From Chromera velia (taxonomy: Eukaryota; Sar; Chromeraceae): a stretch of 64,000 nt of DNA. A program made the translations under genes and the position numbers. The notes beneath the pieces were generated by a model. The model searched no databases and was not told the DNA's origin. It worked only from the letters and a program-made list of their open reading frames with translations. Below, piece by piece: positions 1 to 21,699 of this stretch. The DNA lies in NCBI GenBank assembly GCA_018398765.1, contig JAHBMJ010001383.1, positions 47,798 to 111,797 of the forward strand. Direction: 5' to 3'. Positions within the stretch are counted from its first letter, which is position 1. Each line of letters begins with the position of its first letter.

Positions 1-18
1 CACTGTGTCTTCTTGCAG

Positions 19-51
19 GTTTGCCAGAACTGCCGCGCAGGAGATAATTAG
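19..51 (+). CDS. Possible terminal exon of an unknown gene, cut by the window edge
   Basis: A pyrimidine-rich stretch ending in TTGCAG at 18 is a good 3' splice site by the pattern of this window. The phase-0 reading after it is V-C-Q-N-C-R-A-G-D-N followed by TAG at 49-51. The C-x2-C pair would fit the end of a zinc-binding domain, but eleven codons are too few to assign a family. A longer reading in another frame, ending near 153, is also open. Everything upstream lies outside the window. Confidence 0.3.
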   Translation, partial: VCQNCRAGDN

Positions 52-1171
52 ACGGATCTCTCCCTCCCTACATCCACACACCGGCGTCCTTCCTCGCAGG
101 CTTGCGGGAAGAGTAAGGACTGAGGAGGGTCGATGGGAGGGGAATAGAGACTGAAATGATCAATCGAACGAAAAGGGGGGGGAAAGGGGGTGTGTCATGT
201 GTCTGCACTCCCGTTGCCTCTTCTTTTGTGCACACTTCCTCCAGTTTTGTCCATCTGCTTCCCAGACTCTTTTTTGTATCCTCTTTGAGACCAAAAAGAT
301 ATCACTTTCCCGACTGCTGCAGCTTTGCTTCCTCTCAACAGTGTGTTACTGCACACTGAGTCCAAAGGTCAGCTCCTGCCTCCTTCTTGTTTTTCTTCCT
401 CCCTCATTTCAATCCCCCCCGACACCGACAGGCTCCCCTTTTTTTTTTAACTGCTCCATGTTCGCTCCAGACTCCCATTACTTTTATTTTTGACGCTCTT
501 TTTGCACGTTTTTGTCTTCTCCCTCCCTCCGTCTGTCTGTCTGTCCCTCTGTCCATCCTTCTGTCCCTCTTTCTCTCCATCCCTCCGTCAGCCTTCTCTT
601 TTCTCTCTCTGTCCGTCTTTCTGTTCTTCCATCCCTCTGTCCGCTCCTTTCTTCTTCCCTCTATCATTCGATCCCTCTGTCCGTTCGTTGGTGCGTCTTT
701 CTGTCCCTCAGAGTCCGTCGGTCTTTTTTCCTTCCCTCCATCCTTTCTATCATTCTACCCCTCTATCACTCCGCCTTGTGTCCCTCCATGTCACTTCGTC
801 CCTTTGTTTTTCTTGCATCCTCCGTCTGTCCCTCTCTCCCTCTTCCCCCCTGTGTTTTTCCATCCATCCGTCCCTTTCTCCCTCTTCCCCCCTGTGTTTT
901 TCTATCCATCCGTCCCTCTTTCCCTCCGTCTTTTGTCCTCCTATCTGTTCCTCTTCTGTGCTCCCATCCCTGTGTGCCCGTGTCCTTCTCTTCTCTATGC
1001 GTCTGTAGTTCATAAGTTTAACGATTTTTGGTTTAGCTTAACCTTTATTAAAGAAGTTACAAGTATATGATTTGAAGTATTTGACGATTATCTTTACTTT
1101 ATGAATAATTATGATTATCAACTCATTTAAATGCATTTTGCCACTGAGCATTCTACTACATTTTACGGCTC
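52..1171. other. Spacer, mostly pyrimidine-rich low-complexity DNA
   Basis: From about 400 to 1000 the plus strand is almost entirely C and T, built from drifting CCCTC, TGTCTG and CATCC units. Several long open frames exist here on both strands, but they only translate the repeat (S/L/P-rich or R/E/K-rich) and overlap one another. From 1010 to 1140 the DNA becomes AT-rich and probably holds the 3' flank of the minus-strand lipase gene. I see no gene in it. Confidence 0.6.
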
Positions 1172-2775
1172 TCAAAGCTCACATCTCGCTTCGACCGTCA
1201 CAACCTGTGCCGGGTCTTCTTCAATGTCGTCTTCATCGTCCTCATCAAAGTTGGGGTTTTCCTCAGACTCCAATAACAACCCGGGTGGGATAGCGCGGGT
1301 CAGGGCACCGTCTGAGAGTCGTTCCTCTGGGATCTTTTCCAGCTCGTCGATAGGATCGGTGTCTAAGTTTTCGGACGGAGGCGGTTGTTCGGGGGGGGGG
1401 AGGGCTTTCGGGGCACTCGAGGGGCTTCAAAGTTAAATTTTTTGGCAGTGTGCTTTGGAGCCTGGGGGTGGGTCCGTACATCGGGGGGGGATGGGAGAAT
1501 ACAGATCCGAGGTCTGGGTTTTGTGCATGTGGAGGGATGATTTGAGTCTCCCCCTTTGCATCTGGGCTCAAGAACCCGTTTCAAGAGGGAGAACGGTTGC
1601 CCTGCCGTCTCCTGATAGAAACGTTTGAGGTTCTCTGCATAATTCACTGCCCTATGCTCATTCACAAACCCTTTCACCGTGGTCCAACTCCGCCGGTCCT
1701 GGTTCTCTCTCTTGTACTCTGACTCCAAAGACAACAGGGGACGCATCGGACGGTTGGAGTACAGCATGATGCCAGGCCCAAAAGGCATCATGCCGTATTT
1801 GAGTTTGGGTGTGGCGACGATGGGATCTCTGTGGGAGTTGATTCTCAACGCTGAGGCCATTTTCTTGCTGTAGGACACAAACTTCGCATCCCCCACCTTT
1901 GGACTCCCAAATATGATGACAGAGATTGAATAGGCGGGCCTTCTCTCAACATTCTCATCGCTGTAGTATCTGTCTAGAGAATGAGTTAAGTCCACAGCAG
2001 CCATCTGTGCGAATGCGCCCCCTATGCTGAATCCTGTGATAACCAACTCAATGCCGGGGTGCTCCTCGAAGAGCGAAGTGAACAAAGTACGGGCTCGCAT
2101 CTTGATATGCAGTTGGTTGTAGTAGGCCATAGCACCCTCGTGGACCCTCCCGACATCCTTACCCGCCATGGTGCGAAAGGGAACGAAACTCTTCTTATTC
2201 ATTGTTGTTATCACGTTGTGCCACCACACATTTGAGGTGAAGCGTAACATTTTTCCCTCCGTGTTTGCGCCTCTGAACACAAGGTAGGCTTTCTTTGGGT
2301 GATCTCCTTCTTCAATCAGAAGGTTGGCTACTGTGACGGGCACTTCCTTGCTGACATCCTGCTCAAAGACTTGGTAGTAGTCAACCAATTTCACTTTGTG
2401 ATGAGGGTCCTCGTTTGTCGGTTTCACTTTTTCAAAAGCCACGATGGCTTCTCTCCCAGGCGTCATGGGCGAATAGGTTGAATTCTTTCCCTTGTCATAT
2501 ACCCCCTTGAAGCGCTTATTCAATTCCCAATACACCGCATTTTTCACCAAACCCCAACAGAGCGCGATCTGCTCTGGATCCACTGTGGTCAAACCCGGCC
2601 TGTTGCCTGCAGGGATCTCCTCTGCCTCGGAGAGGGGACCAGTGGACTCCCTTTTGGAAAGCACTAATCCCTGTGCTTCATGGAAGAGACCGAGCGCACA
2701 CAGGAATACGACAAAGAAAAAATACCACGTGGTGCTCATTTCAAGGAATGTTTGGATACTCGATTCGACGCACAC
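1172..2775 (-). CDS. Secreted class 3 (fungal-type) lipase, with an apparent frame break near the C terminus
   Basis: The frame opening at 2775 runs 470 codons to a stop at 1363. A second Met at residue 13 is followed by a strongly hydrophobic segment to about residue 36, so this is a likely secreted or vacuolar protein and that Met may be the true start. Class 3 lipase hallmarks are present: a YLVFRG strand near 164-169, the nucleophile elbow GFSIGG with Ser250, the GSPKVGD motif near 290, Asp317 in RINSHRDP, and His374 in VNEHRAVNYA. Expected role: hydrolysis of acylglycerol or galactolipid esters. The 470-codon frame ends in a poor tail (NNRLRPKT). A one-base shift in the C run at about 1391-1402 (minus strand) gives a proline stretch and then a clean acidic tail ending at the TGA at 1172-1174, so I extend the gene to there. 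The frame break could be an assembly indel or a real mutation. It is divergent from the next gene. Confidence 0.85.
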
Positions 2776-3833
2776 AGCAGCGCAAAGCCTCTGAGACTGC
2801 GTGTCTGTCAGCTTTTTCCTATATCTGAGGATGTACTTTTGTGTCCGTGCGCACGGATCTGGTTGGATTTTTGAAACCGAAGCGGTGCACTCTTGTGCTC
2901 TTTCTCCGCGAGAGCGAGTGCGTTGAAGAGAAACTCAGCACGTCTCACGGTTGTGCTTCTCTGACACAAGTCAACGAGAGAATTGGGACTCAATCATTTT
3001 TACTCTATCCATCTAACCGCCTGCTACACAAGATTGTCGTCGCTTTCTCTTCAAGGGTCTCTCCTGTCCGCTTTGTGTATAGGCAATTAAATTTCTTCAT
3101 ACATGCATGCAACACCGTCTCGTTTTTCATACAACTGCATGCATACATATGCATGCATGTTTTTTTTTTCTCGCGCACACGAGACGGAGAATGAAAAGTA
3201 TTAATTTTTGTCCACCGTGGAGTAATATAAGCTAGGCGCGGCGGCCTAGTTCGAGGGGCTTGCGCTTGTAACAGATTGGCCATAATAGATGGACAGGACC
3301 TATGCCTAGGCAAGATGCATACTGGCCCGACAAAGGACCAGAGAGACACTAAAGAAGATTCCGCGCTCGCCATATGCGCGCACGATTTTCTGGCCCTGCA
3401 TGTATGCATGGCGGCGCGCGCGCAATTGAATTGAAAATTAAGATCTCGGGTGCACGAACAACACTTAATTAAGTGTGTCATCTGCATGTTGCACGCGCGC
3501 CGGCCGTCGCCAAGTTCCCCGCGAAACTCAAAAGCAAGCTAGGTGACCTCCAGCTGAGTTTGAACAACAAACTCTGAGCTGTGTCCCTTTGCGTCACTGC
3601 ACAGGAACACCTGTATGCGTTCACCAACGAATGGATCGAAGTAGCACGCTGCCGATGGGAACAGGAGGGTGTCTCTCTGAACGCCCTGGGAGGTGGGCGT
3701 CGTGTTCATGGGACGTCTCGTTCTTCTAATTTCACCTCTGGCGCCGAGTGAGGTGGTGACATAAACCTGGCGTGTCTTAATTTGGGAAACTTGTCTCGCT
3801 CTTCAAGCATAATTGCTCGAAGAGGATCTCCAA
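2776..3833. promoter_or_regulatory. Divergent intergenic region between the lipase and the 23-exon gene
   Basis: About 1.06 kb separates the two divergently transcribed start codons, so the promoters of both should lie here. Visible features are GCATGC/ATGCAT-rich stretches at 3100-3160 and 3400-3490, alternating purine-pyrimidine runs such as GCGCGCGC near 3413, and a GC-rich inverted motif (GGCGCGGCGGCC) near 3235. I cannot identify a TATA box or a transcription start with any certainty. Confidence 0.4.
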
Positions 3834-14823
<10,990 letters not shown>

Positions 14824-16001
14824 GAAGCCATCAGTGTGTGTTTCATATCTCTTCGGCTACACGACTTAATTTGTGTACATGCTGTCACGGTACGACTTTG
14901 TGTACCTTTAAATCAATTTTCCTTTTGATGCAAAGACTCGGAATCGCCACAGTGGGTGGCTGTATATCCCAAAGAGTTTAGTCTAAGCCTAGGTTTAAGC
15001 TAAATCAAACGTTTATACTTTCTTTATAGAGTCAATTTTATAGTTTTTTTTCATTGATTGATTAATATAGGTCATTCAAAAATGTAATACGATATAATTT
15101 CATATAATTTCATATTCATGCATATATATATGTTCATTTATTCTGTTTTTTATCGCTTAATCCCTAGATCAATATGTTTGATTGATCGATTGATTTAGTA
15201 TAGTTGTGCCCTCTGAAATCGATCGTTCAATGCTTTTCTTTATAGAAGAGTGCTACAAACTAGGCTACAAACTTTATAGTCTTTTTAATTCAGCAATGTG
15301 CCCTACAATATGCCTTTACATTAATAGTATTCAAATAAATGAATAATTAAATGAGTGAATGAATGAATGACTAAGTGAAGAGAGCCAAGCTCGATCCTTA
15401 CAGTCCATATTATGGAAGTTCTTTTCTCGGACCTGGCTTTATTATATTTTTTTGTCTGGTTTTTTTTTCTTCTAGTTTTTCAAATTTAATATTGTGCATG
15501 CTGTTACTCACTAGAATCACTACATTCAAAAACCTTTAGGAAAACCTGTTGGTGTTACTATTTTTTCCTGCTTTCATGGGTCTTTTCCATGGCGTAAAAA
15601 GCGAAAGACTCCGAAAGTAAGTTACGCGTGCGCGCATACAACACAAAAATCGTTCGAATGAATCGAATCAATCAATATGTTTTGCGTACGTTTATGCCTG
15701 ATCGATACAACTAAGGTCAATCGAGTAGTTTGTCTTCAAGCACTCCTGTTGAACTGTAACTTGAGCAGTTACGTCGAACCGCAGACCCAAAATAACAAAA
15801 TGACAGCATAGCTAGGGAAGTTAACTATCCTTTGACCTAAGTCGCCTATCTATTTATTCAAGTTATCAGTTCAAATTTAATCTCTAGTTTAATCTAGTAT
15901 TTAATTTGAAATTTAATAACAATCTATAAATAATAATTCACCATTACCTTGACTACCTTGAGAAAACGATGAACCTAGCCACTGCATGAACCATCTTCGA
16001 T
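14824..16001. other. AT-rich convergent spacer
   Basis: This lies between the stop of the 23-exon gene and the stop of the methyltransferase gene, so both 3' ends and polyadenylation sites should be here. The sequence is AT-rich with ATTGATTGATT and GAATGAAT runs and TGATCGAT-type short palindromes (15180-15230, 15660-15720). I see no coding frame of note. Confidence 0.6.
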
Positions 16002-18554
16002 TTACACTATTGACAGGCCACTTTCAAGTTGTTCCGAGTCTGTGTCGCATCGCCGTTTAAGAAGGTACACAAGAACATGCTGGTTTCCAAAACGCGTCTG
16101 GCGGACCCATAGCAGATCCCAGGGCCTAGGACGGTCACGCTTCGGAAGACCACCAGCTCGAGGGCCGTACGTTTTCCTCTCTAAGTCCGGACTCTCACTT
16201 TTTCTTTCTCTAGTTCTTTGTTTGACCTCCCAGTCCCCTTCTACACCTTTTTTTCTCACTTGTCCGTCCTCTGCTCCGCCCACCGAACCATCGGAGACGA
16301 ATTTCACCTTTTCTCGGCAGTCTGTGAGACGGCTTGAGATCTCCTCTAACTCAGCCCCCCTGATAATACCCCCTTTCTCGCTCACGTAACCGTGAAGTCG
16401 GGGGACCTCGGGAAGGCCAAGAAGCCGATTGACGGGCCTGGCGGTGCACAACAGGCACAACCCCTCTTCCTTGACGTCCTCTGCGAATCTGGCAAACAGA
16501 CGCGGGTACAATCTCGCTACCCTGTCGAAACTTCCCATTTTCTTTCCAAATGGGAGATCAGTCAGAATCACATCCACCTGACCTGTCTCCCCTTCTGCAT
16601 CAGTCGGAGGAGGAGTGACTGAGAGTGCGTCTGCGACAGAGAGGGTCAAGCAGGCTGTGGCAGAGGAGGGCGTCCCTGCTATGGTCTGACAAAGCGTTTG
16701 ATTAAACGATGGCAGAACATCGTCCTGACTTTTTGCCCCTTTTTCTGAAGGAGGATGGGGGTTGAGTGACAAAGTTTCCCCCGCCTCGTCTCCGTCCTTC
16801 ACTTCAACAGAAGTTTGATCTTGCGCAGTCTGCAAGAGAGAGACAGAGGAGCAGGAAGAAGGAGAAAGAACAGATCCCCCCTCGCGGTGCCACCTGGTGA
16901 ATGCGGCAGCATTCAAAACCGCTTTTGTGATCTGAGGTTTGTGGCAGTCTCCTCCCTCCAGCAGCAGAAGCAGGTCATCCTCTGTCCCGTCCCCTTCTCT
17001 GTGTTCCTCTTTTTGTTGTTCTTTAGGGAACTTTCCCTCGAGCCTCTTTTCTCCCCTCCCTGCTGTGATGGCCCGAGCGGCCTCGATAAGAATTGCGCCC
17101 TTCCCACACAGGGGATCTCTAATTCTTAGAAGGCGCTTTGAGGCAGGGGGGAGAGAGTGATGAGAGTCTTGGGAGTCCTTGACCTTCTCTTTGAGGGGAG
17201 AGGGGGAAAGGGAGGCATGCGATAGTTCACGCTGCATGCAGTTCTTCTCGCTGTCTTTTCTCTGTCGGTCCTCTTTGAGAAGGGCCCAGACAGACCAGAA
17301 GAGACAGGCGGCAGTCGAAGCCTTCAGACTCGGGTGGGGCAAGTAGGGACGCTCAAAGGAGGGAGTCTGCATATCAGGAAAGGGGGGGGGGAGGTGTTAT
17401 CTTTCCTTCTCTTCCAGAACTATCTCTTTTCCGTCCTTATCCTATGGAATCTTTTCTCCCTTCTCTCTGTCGTCCTTTCGCTCCTTCGGTTTCGCCTTCG
17501 TCCCTCTCCATTCAGTTTCTTTCTCCGACTTTGTTTCACTCTTGCAGTTGTCCTCCGTGGCGCGCGCGGTCACGCCAAAGCCATTGCAGCAGAAGTGACA
17601 GAGATATGCCGGTGGGAAGGGGGGGGGGAGAGAGAGGGGTGGGAAAGAAAGAGGGGGGAGAAAGAGAAAGGAAGGCTGACTGACTGAGAGGATCGGTAGG
17701 GACACAAGAAGGTTGTCTCTCTGGAGGAGCAGCTGGAAGTCCAGCTGTGCGTTGTGCAGGTCTACGGACAGGTGTTCTCTGTATGTAGTCTCGATCCCTC
17801 CCCCCAAGCTCCGCACGAGTTCCTGCATGTTCACCTCCTTCTTCAGAAACAGAGCGCTGCCTGCTCGGTTCTTCGTCAGGCGGAATGACATCGGGCCTCT
17901 TTCTTCGTGAAGAGACGCGTAAGTTCGTGCAGCCCCAATCCAATCAACCTGGGCGTTCACACGCTCCGACAACCACTCCGCCACATCCCCCCGGCCTTCC
18001 AAGTCCCTCAGGCTGAAGGGCACGTGACCTAGGTACAGATGGACTGCAGCCACACACTGCAGATGGTGCAGGCTTGCTAAAAACCTATTTCTTGAGGACG
18101 CATCCACCTGGACGGTGAAGAAGGCTCTCGAAGGAGAACACCTCTGCAGGGCAGGTTTCCATTCTCGGAGGCGCGTTTCGATTTCCTCAAACGCGACGTC
18201 TTCGAACGAGGGGGGGGTGACAGCGATGAGCTCCAGAGTCTCTTTCTCTTTGGACGGCTTGATCCCCGTCTCTTCTGCTATTCTTGAAGACGGGACCGAA
18301 CACAAACCCGCAGGCTGAAGAAGACGATGCCGTCTCCTTCCCTCCGGTGTGCTACATCGCAACCTGAAACAAAAAAAAGGGTTTGGCAAGAAACAAAGAA
18401 GAGACTCAGACATCAGGTCACCCGACGCTCCTCCAAAGCCACACATGGCAAACCCGATCGTCAAAGCAGTCGCACAAAAGGTTGCAGGTGAAGTAAGTTT
18501 CATTTTCCAAAACTGGAAGAAGGGAGACGGGGCCACTCGATTGCCCGTCAACAT
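16002..18554 (-). CDS. THUMP-domain RNA guanosine methyltransferase (THUMPD2/THUMPD3 family)
   Basis: Two exons, 18554-17685 and 17366-16002, join in phase 0 across a GTCAGT...ATGCAG intron to give 744 codons plus stop. The N-terminal half contains the start of a THUMP module (LELIAVTPPSFEDVAFEEIE near residue 110), and a segment typical of the end of THUMP (FRLTKNRAG and later VDLHNAQLDFQLLL). The C-terminal half has the methyltransferase signature DPLCGKGAILIEAA (about 374-387) and the catalytic-pocket motif DLPFGKKMG (about 560-568), followed by ARPVNRLL. Members of this family make N2-methylguanosine in tRNA (THUMPD3) or U6 snRNA (THUMPD2); the sequence alone does not say which. A charged, low-complexity insertion separates the two methyltransferase motifs. 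The first roughly 50 residues are hydrophobic and may be mis-modelled: a 58-bp GTGACC...TTTCAG segment there looks like an intron but would shift the frame. Confidence 0.85.
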
Positions 18555-19190
18555 GCGCCCCTCCAGGGCATGATCTCACAGCAGTGGGCGACGGAACAAC
18601 CCTGTTGAAGCAAAGAGATCAATGCACGATCTACGCGTCACTCTATCAAGTGCTCCAATGATCACAGCCTAGGAGTCTCTGTACAGAAAGTGAATTAAGA
18701 AACGAGACGGCTTAATTTCTTTTTGTTGACCGCTTTATCTCTGCCGCGCGCGCATTGCGAGTGCGCGACACGAGACGGCAAGACCAAACTGCATGCGGAT
18801 GCATGCGGTGACAACATGTGACAACATCTGACAACCGGTTGTCGACGTTGTCCGATGTCGTTTACTCGCTAGACAGCGCCGGTCTGGTCATGAAAGAGGC
18901 TCAGCCAGCTTACGTCTGACAGCCTCATCCGTCATACAATGCAGTGTTGATTTCCTGTGGTGCACGCAGGCTGTGCGAGTGTTCAGATCCACTGGCTGAT
19001 TGGACAGAGAAGACACTGCGCCACAAATATTAGTTGGTGACGCATTGAGCCTCGTTCGGGTTGGCATGCTGAGTCTATTTCTCTCCGGTATAATCAGAGA
19101 CAGACAGCAGTTTAAAAGTTTTGCTCAGAGAACGCGAGCTGGAGGCAAAAATTATTGTTAGCAACACCGCAGCGGGCGACAGGTGCAAGG
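18555..19190. promoter_or_regulatory. Divergent promoter region between the methyltransferase and Deg protease genes
   Basis: This 636-bp spacer separates two divergent start codons. It contains alternating GCGCGC stretches near 18745, repeated GACAACATGTGACAACATCTGACAAC-like units around 18807-18845 (a 13-bp unit repeated with changes), and no convincing coding frame. Promoter function is inferred from the gene arrangement. Confidence 0.45.
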
Positions 19191-19655
19191 ATGAGCAACC
19201 GTTGCCTGCGTTGCCTGGCCTCTCTGTCGCTTCTGTTGAGTGCAGTCATCGGAAAGGAAAGTGGAGAGCACTCTCATCCCAGCCCCCTTTCCCGCCGGCC
19301 TCTTCAACCCCCCTCTCTGGCGAATTTGTCCACAGCCACAGAGACTGTTCCACCCCCCTCCTCAATCCCCTCTGCGCCTGCCCCTTCTGACTCTGAGACG
19401 GGGGAGAGAGACAAGAGCCCAGAAGCGGCCCCCGAGAAAAAAGACACTGACGACAATGGCCCATTCAGAGGTGCCCGCTCCGCCAATTTCATCGCGGAAG
19501 CCGTTCAAAAGGTCTGAGGGGTCGATGAACGAGGGGTGTATAGCCTAGTCTCTGTGCCTCTGTCTCTGTTCCTGTCTGTCTGCCTATCTGCGTGAAGAGA
19601 TGGGAGAAAAAAAAAAGAGGGTCTCTCCCTCTCTCTCTCACACACACAAACACAC

Positions 19656-19696
<41 letters not shown>

Positions 19697-21623
19697 AACA
19701 GATCCGGGCGAAGAAGGAGGAGAAGCCCTTCGTTCCCACACGGGATTATGCGCGCGTACAGATTTCTTGTGTGCTGTGTATGGGTTTACGTATAACTGCA
19801 TGTGTGGCGCGTTCCTCCCTCACTGTGTCTTGGCACTGCATGCGGAACTCAGTGAGTCTCTCTCTCTTTTTTCTGCCTCTCTCTCTCTCTGCTTACAGGT
19901 TGAGAACAGCGTCGTGAAACTTGAGGTGACCAGGAAGGTGCTAGACGTGTTCTCGCTCCTTGAGGGCAGACGCGAAAAGTCAGTGGGCTCAGTGGGTGGA
20001 AGAGTGGGGGTGTCTGTCTTCGCATGATCTCTTCTCTTCTCCGCGTTCTTTGTCCCTCGCATCCGGGTTCCTTCCCTGCAGGTGGTCCTCTTGAATCGTG
20101 CAGAGTGATGATCGTTTTGTTCTTCTCGTCTTGTTCCCTCCCTTGTGCATTGCACCGCTTTCCCTTTCCTTTCCCTTTCCTTTGATTGCCTTTCCTTTCC
20201 TTTGATTGCCTTTCCTTTCCTTTGATTGCCTTCCCCCAGGGTTGTCCAACGGGCCCTGGGGACGGGGTTCTTCTTCGATCCTTCTGGGCTGATCCTCACG
20301 AACTCCCACGTTGTCAAGGATGCAGAAGTGGGCCCTCAGGGGGGNGGGGGGGGGGGGGGAGAGAGGAAAGATGAGGACAGACAGACCGACAAAGGAAGGG
20401 TGATGGGGTGAAATTGGGCGTTTGCGTTCTCTCGTTCGCGCTACACATGCGTTTCCAAAAGAAGGATGTTTGCTGGAAAAGAGACGGGGGGGGGACCCAT
20501 TTTCTTGAACCGTCTCGATGGGATGAGATTGAATGGGTTTGGCACTTTTCCTTTGGGTGGATTTTCTTCATGAAAACGTCACTTTCCTGATCCATGCAGA
20601 GCGTCTCAATCACAATGAAAGATGGCTCAACCCTCAAGGGAAAAGTGGCGGGGTGCGACGAACTGGTCTGTCTGCTCTCTGTCTCTGTGTTTCTCCTTCT
20701 ACCGTTTTCACTCTTTCTCCACTTTCTTCGATTCCGTCTCTTCCTTTGTATGCGTTCCTTCTTCTCTGCACCGGTCTGCTTGTGAGTGTGCGTGCTTCTT
20801 CTTCATTCCCTTCCCCATTCTCCCGCCTTCCTTTGCGCAGTCCGACCTCGCGGTGGTGCGTCTGATTACGAAAGAGAACGAATTGGCAGAGTCGAACAGG
20901 GGAAAGCAGAAGAATGGCAGCAGTCTGAGCAGTCTGAGAAACAAAGTCACCGGAGGGGCAAAAAGCAAAAGCGACGCGCTTCTTCCAGGAATTCCAAAGC
21001 AAATTTGTTGTGCACGTCTGGGCGACAGCGATAACCTGCGTGTGGGCGACTGGCTGATTGCGGTGGGGAATCCGTTCAACCTGGACTCGACAGTCACCGT
21101 GGGGATCGTCAGCAAGTCAGTCAGACCGTCGGTCAGCGAGCATACAGGGAATAGATCTGCCAGTAGGAAGAAGGAAAAGCGCGCTTTTGCCGAGGTTTGA
21201 GGAATAACTGAGAGCCTTTTGATGCAGCCAGGACATTCGGAGTGGGACTGTGCTTAGGATCTGTACTGAAGAGAAATGTGCATTGCGCGCTCTCACGCAC
21301 CTTCTTTGATGAATCTGGTCTGCATGGATTCTCCCTCCATCATCTGTCCGTCTGCTGTCTGTGTACAAGAAAGGAAGGAGAGAGGAAAAAAGAAAACATG
21401 CAGCCTCTTTGTGCGTAATTTCTAAAATGTCGTGAAAGACCATTCTCCCTTGTGACTCGTCACACGTGTTCATTCCTTTTTTTCCTTAATTGAGGGGATG
21501 CAGCCTCGAGAGACCCTCAGTCGGGTTGATGTCTGGCACGCGGGTGAGCTTTATCCAGACGGATGCCGCCATCAATGCAGGTCTGTTGGTGGAATTGGTT
21601 GGGGGGTCTCTCACCTCTCTTTG

Positions 21624-21699
<76 letters not shown>

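Noticed and set aside
387-1070. Long open frames in both directions (for example 227 and 172 codons)
   Set aside because: They translate a pyrimidine-rich low-complexity tract, give only Ser/Leu/Pro or Arg/Glu/Lys runs, and overlap in several frames.
3230-3290. GC-rich segment with AGTTCGAGGGGC, considered as a tRNA
   Set aside because: No acceptor stem, D-arm or anticodon arm could be folded around the T-loop-like motif.
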